Below, in pieces: positions 16,430-26,124 of a stretch of 64,000 nucleotides of DNA. The stretch lies in NCBI RefSeq assembly GCF_000968055.1, contig NC_022538.1, positions 62,001 to 126,000 of the forward strand, in the 5' to 3' direction. A program made the position numbers and the translations under genes. The notes beneath the pieces were generated by a model. That model was not told the origin of the DNA and searched no databases. It worked only from the letters and a program-made list of their open reading frames with translations. This stretch comes from Alteracholeplasma palmae J233 (lineage in GTDB: Bacteria > Bacillota_I > Bacilli_A > Acholeplasmatales > Acholeplasmataceae). The stretch's first letter is position 1. Every line of letters begins with the position of its first letter.

Positions 16430-17242
16430 ATGAAAAAAACACTCACATTTATAACAGTCTTACTATTAAGTGTTATCTTAGTAGCATGTCAAAATAAAAT
16501 AGAAGATCCAAAAACAATATACGTAGTAGCAACCCAAATACCACATGAAGAAATATTAAAAGAAGCAGAACCATTATTAAAAGAAAAAGGATACAAACTA
16601 GATATTACAGTAACAGATGATTACTATGTTCCAAATAAGGCGGTTGCTAATAAATCAGCTGATGTTAACTTCTTCCAACATATACCATTTTTTGATAAAT
16701 ATAATAGTGATGCAAAAGATAGTGAAAAATTAGTTAATGTTGCAGGCATCCATATTGAACCGATTGCCGCATATTCAAAAACTATTACTGATATTAATAA
16801 TCTTCCAAATAATGCAAAAGTTCTAATTAGTAACTCAGAAGCAGACCATGGAAGAATTCTTTCAATACTTTCTCAAAATAATGTAGTAACATTAAATGAA
16901 GGTGTTGATACTTTAACAGCTAAGTTATCAGATATTAAAGAGAATCCTAAAAACATTACATTTAAACAAGTAGCACCAGAACTTCTAGCAACTACTTATA
17001 ATACTGAATCAGATAGTCAGTTAGCATTTATTAATGGTAATTTTGCATTAACAGCTAAATTAGATAATAACCAAAAAGTATTAGTTGAAAGCCCAACTAA
17101 TAACCCATATGTAAATATCTTAGCAGTTTTAAATGGTAGAGAAAACTTACCTAAAATTAAAGCCTTAATAGAAGTATTAACATCCAAAGACATCAAGGAT
17201 TTTATTACAAATAAATACGCAGGATCAGTTATACCTGCATAA
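16430..17242 (+). CDS. metQ: Methionine-binding lipoprotein
   Basis: This is 270 residues with lipobox LVAC (Cys20), followed by an NlpA/MetQ-type fold: TIYVVATQIPHEEILKEA, DVNFFQHIPFFDKYN, LVNVAGIHIEPIAAYS and NPYVNILAV. It captures methionine outside the cell and delivers it to MetNI; in a wall-less cell the lipid anchor keeps it at the surface. A terminator follows at 17248. Confidence 0.92.
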   Translation: MKKTLTFITVLLLSVILVACQNKIEDPKTIYVVATQIPHEEILKEAEPLLKEKGYKLDITVTDDYYVPNKAVANKSADVNFFQHIPFFDKYNSDAKDSEKLVNVAGIHIEPIAAYSKTITDINNLPNNAKVLISNSEADHGRILSILSQNNVVTLNEGVDTLTAKLSDIKENPKNITFKQVAPELLATTYNTESDSQLAFINGNFALTAKLDNNQKVLVESPTNNPYVNILAVLNGRENLPKIKALIEVLTSKDIKDFITNKYAGSVIPA

Positions 17243-17247
17243 ATCTT

Positions 17248-17278
17248 AAAAGGAAATTATTTTATAGTTTCCTTTTAT
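17248..17278 (+). terminator. Terminator of the metNIQ operon
   Basis: AAAAGGAAA (17248-17256) and TTTCCTTTT (17268-17276) form a hairpin ending in T, just after the metQ stop. Confidence 0.75.
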
Positions 17279-17330
17279 TCTTATGAATAAAAAGGTATAA
17301 TTAAATGAATAAAATCAGGAGGTCATTAAA

Positions 17331-17942
17331 ATGAAAAAATTATATTTAACATCATCATTTAAAGACGTTGTAGAACTATTTTTATGTAACGAAGGTGATA
17401 TTAAAGGAAAAACAGTTACTTTTATCCCAACAGCAAGCCTAGTAGAAAAAGTAAACTTTTTTGTAAAATCAGGTAAAAAAGCATTAGAATCATTAGGTTT
17501 AATAGTAGATGAATTAGAAATTACAAATGAAACTGAAGAACATATTATAAACACACTTCACAAAAATGATTATATATATGTTACAGGCGGAAACACATTC
17601 TTTTTATTACAAGAATTAAAAAGAAAAAACCTTCTAGAAGAGATTAATAAAGCGATTTTGAATGGTAAAGTATATATTGGAGAATCTGCGGGATCTATTA
17701 TAACTTCTCCTAATATTTCATATGTAGAAAAAATGGATAGCATTAAAAAAGCACCAGAACTTACGAACTACGATGCATTAAACATTGTAGACTTCTATTT
17801 ACTTCCACACCACGGCAATTTTCCTTTTAAAAACGCTGTAGAAAAAATTATTGAAACCTATCAAGATAAATTAGAATTAAAAGCTATTAGCAATCATGAA
17901 GTAATTTTTGTTAAAGACAATGAAGTTAGCTTATTAAAATAA
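17331..17942 (+). CDS. Peptidase E-like (S51) serine hydrolase
   Basis: This 203-residue protein has the class-I glutamine-amidotransferase-like fold of peptidase family S51: YVTGGNTFFLLQEL, the nucleophile elbow GESAGSIITS (Ser near 123), and DFYLLPHHGNFPF with the candidate catalytic His. S51 enzymes cleave Asp-X dipeptides or act on related substrates in the cytoplasm. It has its own SD AGGAGGT and a TATAAT at 17296-17301. It does not appear tied to its neighbours functionally. Confidence 0.85.
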   Translation: MKKLYLTSSFKDVVELFLCNEGDIKGKTVTFIPTASLVEKVNFFVKSGKKALESLGLIVDELEITNETEEHIINTLHKNDYIYVTGGNTFFLLQELKRKNLLEEINKAILNGKVYIGESAGSIITSPNISYVEKMDSIKKAPELTNYDALNIVDFYLLPHHGNFPFKNAVEKIIETYQDKLELKAISNHEVIFVKDNEVSLLK

Positions 17943-18033
17943 ACCTTTAATAAACCTTAAACAATTATCATAATACCCATGATTTCAAAGTATTTAGTAT
18001 ATAATTAAATATAGTTAAGAAAAGAGGGATACC

Positions 18034-20355
18034 ATGTTAACAATAAAGAACATAAAAAAAGCGTATCAAGTTGGTGAAGAAGAAGTATTTGCATTAAAAG
18101 GAATTAACCTATCATTTAGACAAAAAGAGTTTGTTTCAATTCTAGGACAATCTGGAAGTGGAAAAACGACATTACTAAATATTATAGGTGGGTTAGATAA
18201 GTATACTTCAGGAGACTTGATTGTTGATGGTGTTTCTACTAAAAACTATAAAGATAAAGACTGGGATGCATATAGAAATCATAGAATAGGATTTGTATTC
18301 CAAAGCTATAATTTAATCCCACATTTAACAGTATTAAACAATGTTGAATTAGCTTTAACCTTATCAGGTGTTAATGCTAAAGAGAGAAAAGAGAAAGCAA
18401 CTAAAGTTTTAACAAGAGTGGGGCTTATCGACCATTTAAATAAAAAGCCTAATCAATTATCAGGTGGGCAGATGCAAAGAGTTGCGATTGCTCGTGCCTT
18501 AGTTAATGAGCCTAATATTATCTTAGCAGATGAACCAACAGGAGCATTAGACAGTGAAACATCTGTTGAAATCATGGAATTATTAAAAGAAATTAGTCAT
18601 GATAAATTAATCATTATGGTAACTCACAACCCTAATCTAGCTAAACAATATAGCTCAAGAACAGTTCAACTATTAGATGGACAAGTCGTTTCTGATACCA
18701 ACCCATATAATGAAGAATCACAAGTAGCTAAACAAGATAGTAAAAATAAAACTTCAATGACATTTTTTACTGCTTTAAAATTAAGTTTAAAAAACTTAAT
18801 GACTAAAAAAGTTAGAACGATTATTACTGCGTTTGCAGGCAGCATAGGAATCATAGGAGTAGCACTAGTATTATCTTTACAATATGGATTCAACCAATAC
18901 TTAGATAAAATGGAAACAGATACTTTCTCAGGTATGCCTATTATAGTGAATCAAGTAGGATATGACTTAGAAAAAGTTACTACACAACAAAAAGAAGTAG
19001 AAAATGGTATTGGAGTTAACGAGAAATTAAGTTATTATATTAACCAAATTACTCCTGATTATATAAACTATTTAGAAACTAAAGCTAAACAACATACAAG
19101 TAATATCGGATACGTTTATGGTTTTGATAATAGGGCATCTTATAAAAATGAAAATGGCACATTTAACTGGCTAAGTAATAGCTCATTACCAAGTGGAAGA
19201 TCAGAACAATTTATTGGTGAACCTATTGCAAGTTCTAAGTTTCTAGAAGAACAATTCCTAATAGAAGGAAAGAATATAGATGACAATGCTTTTGAAGCTA
19301 TTGTGATTGCAAATAGATATAATAGAGTTGATGAAGAAATACTTAAATTTTTAGGACTTTCTACAACTGAAGTTATTACATATGACAAAATTATTGGTAA
19401 AACATTTAAACTATATGATAATGATTTATATTTAACTAAAAAAGATGGCAAATATTCTCAAGACTTAGGTAAAATATTCCTAAATCAAGATAAAGCAATA
19501 AATGTTACAATTGTTGGTGTAGCAAAACCAAGAACGCAATTCTTAACTTTGCCAACTCAAATTATGTATACAAAAAAAGTTCAAGAAGAACTTATTTCTA
19601 GAAATAGCATATCAGAAATAGTTGTTGAACAAAAAGAAGTAATTAATAACGCTACAAGTATAACAAACATTACAAATCTTCTAACAGGAAATCCATTTAC
19701 TTTAGAAAATATACTTAAAGTTCAAGATGTATTAGCTTCTATTGGAGTGAGTGTGAAACTAGATAAAACATTATTAAAAACAACAGAAATAGTTCCTAAA
19801 CAGATAAATATTTACCCATCTAATTTTGATGGAAAAAACGATTTAAAAAATGTTTTAAATGCATATAATGAAGGTAAGGAAGAAGCAGATAAAATTATCT
19901 TTGTTGATCAAGCAGGGTTCGCAATTGGTATGATTAAGAATGTTATGAATTCTATTTCAGCAGTCTTAATTGCCTTTTCTGCAATTTCACTTATTGTATC
20001 ATCAGTTATGATTGGAATTATTACATATACATCAGTTCTAGAAAGAACAAAAGAAATAGGTGTCCTAAGAAGTATAGGGGCAAGAAAAAAAGATATTTCA
20101 AGAGTATTTAATGCAGAGTCTATCATTATAGGATTCTTAGCGGGTACTTTAGGAGTTATTATCACATATGCAATTAACCCATTAGTTAGTTTAGCACTTG
20201 AAAGTGCAACAGAAACAAGCGGAATTGCTAATTTATATTACTTATATGCTATAGGTCTTATAGGAGTCAGTATGCTACTTACATTTATAGCAGGACTTAT
20301 CCCATCTAGAATAGCAGCTAAAAAAGATCCAGTTGTAGCACTTAGAACAGAATAA
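18034..20355 (+). CDS. Fused ABC ATPase/permease, MacB/FtsX type
   Basis: This is 773 residues. The ATPase (about 1-225) has Walker A GQSGSGKTT, signature LSGGQMQR and Walker B IILADEPTGALDSE. A TM helix near 265-290 is followed by a large extracytoplasmic domain (about 290-620), then three TM helices with the FtsX coupling motif ERTKEIGVLRSIGARKKDI. Proteins like this pump or detach peptides and lipoproteins in antimicrobial-peptide resistance or lipoprotein release. No partner gene is linked; a terminator at 20367 isolates it from the 20590 gene, so both ABC proteins are separately expressed. Confidence 0.8.
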   Translation: MLTIKNIKKAYQVGEEEVFALKGINLSFRQKEFVSILGQSGSGKTTLLNIIGGLDKYTSGDLIVDGVSTKNYKDKDWDAYRNHRIGFVFQSYNLIPHLTVLNNVELALTLSGVNAKERKEKATKVLTRVGLIDHLNKKPNQLSGGQMQRVAIARALVNEPNIILADEPTGALDSETSVEIMELLKEISHDKLIIMVTHNPNLAKQYSSRTVQLLDGQVVSDTNPYNEESQVAKQDSKNKTSMTFFTALKLSLKNLMTKKVRTIITAFAGSIGIIGVALVLSLQYGFNQYLDKMETDTFSGMPIIVNQVGYDLEKVTTQQKEVENGIGVNEKLSYYINQITPDYINYLETKAKQHTSNIGYVYGFDNRASYKNENGTFNWLSNSSLPSGRSEQFIGEPIASSKFLEEQFLIEGKNIDDNAFEAIVIANRYNRVDEEILKFLGLSTTEVITYDKIIGKTFKLYDNDLYLTKKDGKYSQDLGKIFLNQDKAINVTIVGVAKPRTQFLTLPTQIMYTKKVQEELISRNSISEIVVEQKEVINNATSITNITNLLTGNPFTLENILKVQDVLASIGVSVKLDKTLLKTTEIVPKQINIYPSNFDGKNDLKNVLNAYNEGKEEADKIIFVDQAGFAIGMIKNVMNSISAVLIAFSAISLIVSSVMIGIITYTSVLERTKEIGVLRSIGARKKDISRVFNAESIIIGFLAGTLGVIITYAINPLVSLALESATETSGIANLYYLYAIGLIGVSMLLTFIAGLIPSRIAAKKDPVVALRTE

Positions 20356-20366
20356 TAAAATTTAAG

Positions 20367-20418
20367 AAGACTATAAGTAATGAGGTAACCAAATACTTCC
20401 CAACTTATAGTCTTTTTT
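20367..20418 (+). terminator. Terminator between the two large ABC genes
   Basis: AAGACTATAAGT (20367-20378) pairs perfectly with ACTTATAGTCTT (20403-20414), followed by T-run. Confidence 0.85.
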
Positions 20419-20589
20419 GTTACTAAATATTAAAATAAACTGAATTTTCACATATCTTGTTAAATAAAAATCATTTTATAAGAAATAACCTTATAGGTAT
20501 CAAGTATGTTTCAAATAAGAGTCAAATTTTTACATTTATTATGATATAATCAAATAAATCAAAATTATAGACAGAAAGGGGATAAGCAG

Positions 20590-23343
20590 ATGATAGAATT
20601 AAATAATATTACAAGAATATACAAACCTAAAAGAGGGGTTGAAGTTAAAGCATTAAATAGTGTGAGTGTTAAATTCCAAGATAAAGGGATGGTTTTTGTT
20701 CTTGGTAAATCAGGAAGTGGGAAATCAACTTTATTAAATATTATTGGAGGACTTGATAAATATGATGAGGGTGATTTGCTGATACAAGGTAAAACCACCC
20801 AGGATTTTAAACAGTCAGATTTTGATTCATATAGAAATACAATGATTGGATTTATATTTCAAGAATATAACGTATTAGATGAATTTACAGTTGCACAAAA
20901 TATTGGACTAGCACTTCAACTTCAAGGAAAGAAGATGACAAGTGAAGCAATTAATGAAATTTTAGATTCTGTTGACTTAACAGGATTTGGAGATAGAAAA
21001 CCAAATGAATTATCAGGAGGACAAAAACAAAGAGTCGCAATCGCTCGTGCCCTAGTTAAAGATCCTAAAATAATCATGGCCGATGAACCAACAGGAGCAC
21101 TTGACAGTGATACAGGGAAACAAGTTTTTGAAACATTAAAAAAACTATCTCAAGAAAAACTAGTTATCATTGTTTCACATGATCGTGACTTTGCAGAAAA
21201 ATACGGCTCACGTGTTATAGAGTTTAAAGATGGGGATATTATTAGAGACGTTACTAAAGTATCTCTTGATCAAGATGAAATAAAGCCACTGATACTTGAT
21301 TCAGAAGGAATTAGGATTGCTGCTGGGTACCAACTAACACCAAATGACGTAAGTGTCATTAATTCATATTTAGCAAAATCTAAATCAGAAGTTAAGGCAA
21401 TTACACATATTGAAAACAATCAAGGAACAAAAGCATCTAGTTTTGTTCAAACAGATATGAATAAAATTAAATCAAGCGATGAAGAATATGCAGCAATTAA
21501 GTCAAGACTACCATTTAAAGCTAGTCTTAAAATGGGTGCTTCAGCACTTAAACATAAGCGTATTCGCTTAGTATTCTCAATTATCTTAGCATCAATTTCA
21601 TTAGTCTTATTTGGTCTAGCGGATACAATGGGAAGCTATAATAAAGAAACAGCAACACTCAAATCAATGAGAGATTCTAATGTAAACTATTTAGCATTTG
21701 AAAAGAATTTCATTTCAAAAAGATCAGATGGACTAGTAATAAATAATCAAGATATCGAACAAAATGATATTGAAAAACTTAACAAGATCAATAATAAAGT
21801 TCAATTTAAGCCAATTGTTAATTTTGGTGAGTACAATAGACTTAGATATTCAGCTTATCAGAGCTATGGAAGCTATTCTAATAATGGAATGATTAATTCT
21901 TCAGGAGAATTGAGTGGTTTTGCACAATTAAACGAACAAGAAATTTCAAATTATGGATTCTCTTTGACTGGTAAATTACCAGTTAAAAGTAATGAAGTAG
22001 TTTTACCTAGCATAGCATTCGAAGTGTTTAAAAAATATGGGTATGAAAATCCAACGGATAATTCGCGTGTTACTATTAATAATGAAAGTGATTTAATTGG
22101 AAAAAAATTAGATATTAATACTAACGAACAATCGTATAAATTTACCATTGTAGGAGTAGTAGATACTAAACTTGATTTTGAACGATATAATAAATCTAAT
22201 TTAGTAAATATTTCTTACTATTTACTATATAATGAGTTATCAACTTTATTACATTATACATATCATGGGGCTTTATTCGTTTCAGATAGTTTCTTAAATG
22301 ATCACTTTGTTAATGTAAGATATAATGGACAAGACGTTAATATAAGTACATATAATGAAAATTTTAAAAATATTAAGTATGTAGATGGATTTAGTGAAAA
22401 AGATATTAGAGATAATCAAGTGGTTATCCCATACAACAAGATTTATAAATATAATCTAGAGCAATATATCAGACAACAACTAAGGGATTCTTACAATGAT
22501 AAAGAAAAATTTGATAAAATTATCAAAGAAGTAGAAGAAAAGCATGGTAAAAAACCAGAATATACGTCTGACTCATGGTATATAGAAAAATACATAGAAA
22601 TTTTAGGTGACTTTGATGATTTAGAAAATCCATACATATATAAAGCCCTAGAAGAACGATTAAGAAATATGGATGATAGTGTAGATTATAAACCTGTAAA
22701 AGTTATAGGCGTTACTACAGATAATAATGAAAAAGTAATTGTTTCTAGTGATATGTTCAAGTTATTTGAAAGTAAGCAAGCGAAAAAAATTATTTCAATT
22801 GTTGGCTATTTCAACGATTTATCTGATCAAGAATTACTTGACTTTATTAAATTAAATTACATTGATAATGGGGTTGCCTATAAGTTAAAAAATCAAGTGA
22901 TGGCAACATTAGAAGATCTTAACTCTACTATTGAAGTTGCGGCTAAAGGTTTTATTTATGTTGGTATTGGATTTTCAGTATTTGCGTCTCTTTTAATGCT
23001 TAACTTTATTAGCGCTAGCGTTGCTAATAAGAAAAAAGAAATAGGTATCTTAAGAGCAATTGGCGCAAGAGGAAAAGATGTCTTAAGTATTTTCTCAAAA
23101 GAAGCGTTAATTATTGCATTAATTAATTATGTACTTGCGATGATTGGAGTTATAATTGCTATTTCATGGTTTAATAGTATGTTAAGAGAAGAATATGATA
23201 TTCTTATTACAATTTTAAATCTAGGCATTAGACAATTTGCTTTAGTTTTATTAGTAAGCGTTACAGTTGCCTTTATAGCAGCAGCTATTCCAGTACTTTC
23301 AATTGCACGTAAACGCCCAATTGATGCAATCAGAGATAAATAA
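20590..23343 (+). CDS. Very large fused ABC ATPase/permease, FtsX type
   Basis: This is 917 residues, larger than the usual 650-700. The ATPase (about 1-225) has Walker A GKSGSGKST, LSGGQKQR and IIMADEPTGALDSD. An extra linker (about 225-305) leads to a TM helix near 325, then a very long extracytoplasmic region (about 345-785) and three C-terminal TM helices with KKKEIGILRAIGARGKDV. It is probably an efflux or peptide-resistance pump, or a mechanotransmitter for surface proteins. An extended -10 (TGATATAAT near 20538-20546) precedes it. It shares N-terminal sequence style (MVFVLGKSGSGKSTLLNI) with the 4952 protein. Confidence 0.8.
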   Translation: MIELNNITRIYKPKRGVEVKALNSVSVKFQDKGMVFVLGKSGSGKSTLLNIIGGLDKYDEGDLLIQGKTTQDFKQSDFDSYRNTMIGFIFQEYNVLDEFTVAQNIGLALQLQGKKMTSEAINEILDSVDLTGFGDRKPNELSGGQKQRVAIARALVKDPKIIMADEPTGALDSDTGKQVFETLKKLSQEKLVIIVSHDRDFAEKYGSRVIEFKDGDIIRDVTKVSLDQDEIKPLILDSEGIRIAAGYQLTPNDVSVINSYLAKSKSEVKAITHIENNQGTKASSFVQTDMNKIKSSDEEYAAIKSRLPFKASLKMGASALKHKRIRLVFSIILASISLVLFGLADTMGSYNKETATLKSMRDSNVNYLAFEKNFISKRSDGLVINNQDIEQNDIEKLNKINNKVQFKPIVNFGEYNRLRYSAYQSYGSYSNNGMINSSGELSGFAQLNEQEISNYGFSLTGKLPVKSNEVVLPSIAFEVFKKYGYENPTDNSRVTINNESDLIGKKLDINTNEQSYKFTIVGVVDTKLDFERYNKSNLVNISYYLLYNELSTLLHYTYHGALFVSDSFLNDHFVNVRYNGQDVNISTYNENFKNIKYVDGFSEKDIRDNQVVIPYNKIYKYNLEQYIRQQLRDSYNDKEKFDKIIKEVEEKHGKKPEYTSDSWYIEKYIEILGDFDDLENPYIYKALEERLRNMDDSVDYKPVKVIGVTTDNNEKVIVSSDMFKLFESKQAKKIISIVGYFNDLSDQELLDFIKLNYIDNGVAYKLKNQVMATLEDLNSTIEVAAKGFIYVGIGFSVFASLLMLNFISASVANKKKEIGILRAIGARGKDVLSIFSKEALIIALINYVLAMIGVIIAISWFNSMLREEYDILITILNLGIRQFALVLLVSVTVAFIAAAIPVLSIARKRPIDAIRDK

Positions 23344-23357
23344 ATATAAAATGAATT

Positions 23358-23420
23358 AAAAAATCACAATATAGACACAATACCTATTTTTATACAGGTG
23401 TGTATAATTGTGATTTTTTA
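23358..23420 (+). terminator. Long terminator hairpin after the 917-residue ABC gene
   Basis: AAAAAATCACAAT (23358-23370) and ATTGTGATTTTTT (23406-23418) form a 13-bp perfect outer stem, with further pairing inside, ending in T. Confidence 0.85.
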
Positions 23421-23433
23421 TTCTGTATAAAGG

Positions 23434-23461
23434 TTGTAAAAATAATAATTGGTGGTATACT
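23434..23461 (+). promoter_or_regulatory. Promoter of the purine riboswitch transcript
   Basis: TTGTAA (23434-23439), a 16-bp spacer and TATACT (23456-23461) lie immediately before the riboswitch. Confidence 0.55.
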
Positions 23462-23471
23462 AAAATTATAA

Positions 23472-23612
23472 ATCATATAATTGACCTAATATGGTGGTCT
23501 AGTTTCTACCACACAACCTTATTGTGTGACTATGATAAAGATTCTTGTAATTAAATAGTAAAGAGCAAGTAAACTATATGTATAAAATTGTGTATGCTCT
23601 TCCCATACAAGT
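23472..23612 (+). ncRNA. Guanine-class purine riboswitch with expression platform
   Basis: The conserved elements are all present: P1 ATCATA (23472-23477) / TATGAT (23531-23536), TAATATGG in loop 2, GTTTCTACC as J2/3, a P3 of CACA/TGTG with loop CCTTATT, and GACTATGAT as J3/1. The specificity base is C (GACTATG rather than GATTATG), which means guanine or hypoxanthine rather than adenine. Downstream, CTTGTA can pair with TACAAG, enclosing AAGAGCA/TGCTCTT and ending in TTTTT, a plausible terminator. The gene it should control has been deleted down to a stub (23659-23736). Confidence 0.88.
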
Positions 23613-23658
23613 TTTTGTTGATATAATAAGAATACAACATAAACTTTGGAGGATGAAG

Positions 23659-23736
23659 ATGAATAAATTATACGACTTGTTTCAACTAAATAATACAAAT
23701 TCTTTTTTCATATTCCAGAGACAAAGCCACTTATAG
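23659..23736 (+). pseudogene. 5' stub of an NCS2-type purine permease gene
   Basis: ATG 23659 follows a strong SD (GGAGGATGAAG). The first 14 residues, MNKLYDLFQLNNTN, look like the N-terminus of AzgA/PbuG-type purine permeases, which are classical targets of guanine riboswitches. The frame then stops after 25 codons, and the rest of a roughly 430-codon gene is missing. The stop lies inside a terminator hairpin. I read this as an internal deletion joining the gene start to its own terminator. Family assignment rests on a short N-terminus plus the riboswitch. Confidence 0.6.
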
Positions 23737-23746
23737 TGGTTTTTTA
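23724..23746 (+). terminator. Terminator of the deleted permease gene
   Basis: AGCCAC and GTGGTT around TTATA (stem CCAC 23727-23730 / GTGG 23736-23739) are followed by a T-run. It separates the riboswitch from the lipoprotein gene at 23769. Confidence 0.75.
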
Positions 23747-23768
23747 TATGTAAAAAGGAGAAGAATAC

Positions 23769-24557
23769 ATGAAGAAAATAGTTACAACAGTTGTTTTATT
23801 TGCGCTATCATTAGTATTGGTAGCATGTGGAAAAGGAAGTTCTGCATTAACAGATGCTAAAGAGGCTTTACAAATACAATATCAAGCTGGAGATCAATAT
23901 GATTCAGTAACAAGAGATATTACATTACCTACATCTTTAGGATCCTATGAAGGACTAACAATTGAATGGGCAAGTGATAATCAATCTCTTGTAATAGAAG
24001 GAACTAAGGGAAAAGTAGTTCAAGGTTCAGAAAATATAACAGTTAATTTAACTGCAACTCTTAAATTAGATGGTAAAGAAGAAACTAAACCATTTTCTAT
24101 AGTAGTGATTAAAAAAGAAGTTGTTGAATTAGCTTTATCAATAAAGAGTAAGTATGTAGGTGAACCTTATGGTGAATCGCTTTCAGATGGTTTAATTGAT
24201 GAACACTTGCAAATGAGTGCAGAATCAAATCTTACAGTTTCTTTTTTTGCAGAAAACAGTAAAACTAAAACTATATTCAATAATAAATTTCAAGAAACAC
24301 GTTTGTATCCAGGAAGTAAAAATGGCAGTAAATTAGTAATAACTGCTCTAAATGGCAAAAAAATCACTAAAGTAGAAGTTGTTTTTGGACCACAAAATGG
24401 TGGATTATCTGTTAATGGATTAGAAGCAAATAAAACTATTTCTGAAAAAATTTCTGTTGACATTGATTCATTAGAAAGTGTAACATTGCAAAATGTTGCG
24501 GATGCCACAAGTGGAAATAGAATAGACATTAAAGAAATTATTGTAACAATTAAATAA
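23769..24557 (+). CDS. Lipoprotein with an Ig-like domain
   Basis: This is 262 residues with lipobox LVAC (Cys20). Residues about 30-115 contain ITLPTSLGSYEGLTIEWASDNQSLVI, the pattern of the atrophied bacterial Ig domain. The C-terminal part (about 120-262) is beta-rich and unrecognised. SD AAAAGGAG precedes the ATG. It is followed, after 7 bases, by the surface nuclease gene, so the two probably work together at the cell surface, for example in binding DNA or RNA debris; that is inference. Confidence 0.65.
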   Translation: MKKIVTTVVLFALSLVLVACGKGSSALTDAKEALQIQYQAGDQYDSVTRDITLPTSLGSYEGLTIEWASDNQSLVIEGTKGKVVQGSENITVNLTATLKLDGKEETKPFSIVVIKKEVVELALSIKSKYVGEPYGESLSDGLIDEHLQMSAESNLTVSFFAENSKTKTIFNNKFQETRLYPGSKNGSKLVITALNGKKITKVEVVFGPQNGGLSVNGLEANKTISEKISVDIDSLESVTLQNVADATSGNRIDIKEIIVTIK

Positions 24558-24564
24558 ATAAAGT

Positions 24565-25845
24565 ATGAAAAAAACAATACTAACAATCTTATGCTTCATG
24601 ACAACTATTATTTTAGTAGCATGTGATTCTGATAAAAGACAAACATACACAGTAACTTATAAAAGCGATAACTCTTTATATGAAACACAAATATATAAAG
24701 AAGGAGATTATGTTAAATTACCACAAAATCCAGAATTAGAAGGTTTTGAATTTGAATACTGGTTTATTGATGATAAAAGATTTGATATAAGTCAATCAGT
24801 TACCAAAAATTTAGAATTAATCGCAAAATTTAAAGAAAAAAAATATGATTATACTGTTTCTTTCTATGATGGGAAAAAACTATATAAAAGCCAAAAATTA
24901 AAAGCTAATGCCTTTGCTAAAAGTGAAACTATTACCAAAGAAAATCACAGCTTTAAAGGCTGGTATACTAATACAGGACTGACAGAAATATATAATTTTT
25001 CTACACCTATTACAAAAAATATTAACCTTTATGCTAAGTGGGAAAAAGTTATTGAGCAGTTAGATGATCTAAATGCACCATATACACCGCAAAATAATGA
25101 TAATTACTATGGTGATATTAAAACTAAAATAGGAAATGACTTACGTAGTAGTTTAAATAGTAGACTATATCAAGGATCAACCATTAAAACTTACAGTTCA
25201 TCTAAGTGGGACACTTTACAAAAAGCAGACTTAGTGAATGAAACCTCAAATAAAGTTTGGTTAATCTATAGTAGTGAACAACGCTCAGTTAATAATAATG
25301 GTGGTGGCAGTGGTCAATGGAATAAAGAACATGTTATTGCTCAAAAATGGATGAAAGATATTGGCGCTGTAGGTAATACAGGTGATCAACATAATTTACG
25401 TGCCGCGGATGTTGATACTAATAGTGATAGAGGAAACAAACGCTTCACAGAAGGTAGTGGAACATTTATAAATAATTCTAATTCCTATTACCCAGGAGAT
25501 GAACACAAAGGTGATGTTGCTAGAATCATTATGTATATGATGGTGATGTTACCTAAGTTAACTATTAATCAAATCTTTGAACCATCTAATGGATATGATA
25601 TTTTACTAAAATGGCACAAGGAAGATCCTGTAAGTACATTTGAATTAAGAAGAAATGATAAAATATATGAAGATCAAGGTAATAGGAATCCATTTATTGA
25701 TTATCCAGAATTTGCAGAATCAATATGGGCTAAAGAAACTACTAAAGCATCTAGTATATTTAACTTTTATCAATCAAAATTAACTCAATTTAACTTTATT
25801 GAAACTACAATTATTTTAGATAGTAAAAAAAGATTTAATTTATAA
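24565..25845 (+). CDS. Surface lipoprotein endonuclease I (EndA/NucM-like)
   Basis: This is 426 residues. Lipobox LVAC (Cys20) is followed by two Listeria-Bacteroides repeats (about 27-90 and 93-158). The endonuclease I domain (about 175-420) carries QWNKEHVIAQKW with the catalytic His, GDQHNLRAADVDTNSDRGNKRF with the metal-binding Asn, and GNRNPFIDYPEFAE. It would degrade extracellular DNA or RNA to supply nucleotides, a common need in Mollicutes. There is no good SD, so translation probably depends on the lipoprotein gene 7 bases upstream. The guanine riboswitch and purine permease remnant just upstream fit a former nucleotide-salvage locus. Confidence 0.85.
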   Translation: MKKTILTILCFMTTIILVACDSDKRQTYTVTYKSDNSLYETQIYKEGDYVKLPQNPELEGFEFEYWFIDDKRFDISQSVTKNLELIAKFKEKKYDYTVSFYDGKKLYKSQKLKANAFAKSETITKENHSFKGWYTNTGLTEIYNFSTPITKNINLYAKWEKVIEQLDDLNAPYTPQNNDNYYGDIKTKIGNDLRSSLNSRLYQGSTIKTYSSSKWDTLQKADLVNETSNKVWLIYSSEQRSVNNNGGGSGQWNKEHVIAQKWMKDIGAVGNTGDQHNLRAADVDTNSDRGNKRFTEGSGTFINNSNSYYPGDEHKGDVARIIMYMMVMLPKLTINQIFEPSNGYDILLKWHKEDPVSTFELRRNDKIYEDQGNRNPFIDYPEFAESIWAKETTKASSIFNFYQSKLTQFNFIETTIILDSKKRFNL

Positions 25846-25849
25846 TAAC

Positions 25850-26098
25850 TTGACAATTTATTAAAATCATTTAAAATATAGGTAACACGAAAAAGAGACT
25901 AGTACTTTAAATTGTTTTTTAAAGAGAGTTCGCGTTTGGTGCAAGCGAATATAAACAGTTAAACGAATCTACTCTTTAGTGACACTAATCCTGTCCGTAT
26001 CTCTGCGTTAAAGAGTTTAAAGCTAGGTATTCCTAGAAAATAAGGTGGCACCGCGTATATTAACGCCCTTAAGATATAATTATCTTAAGGGTTTTTAT
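25850..26098 (+). ncRNA. Serine T-box leader with promoter
   Basis: The promoter is TTGACA (25850-25855) with an AAAATA/AATATA-type -10 near 25873. Stem I follows, with AGAGAGTTCGCG and GGTGCAAGCGAA. The specifier is UCU (25968-25970, in GAATCTAC), a serine codon. The T-box sequence is AAGGTGGCACCGCG (26042-26055). The terminator is CCCTTAAGATA (26066-26076) / TATCTTAAGGG (26081-26091) plus T5. Uncharged tRNA-Ser should stabilise the antiterminator and switch on serS. Confidence 0.92.
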
Positions 26099-26124
26099 TT
26101 TTATAAAAGGAAAGGAAGTATAAC

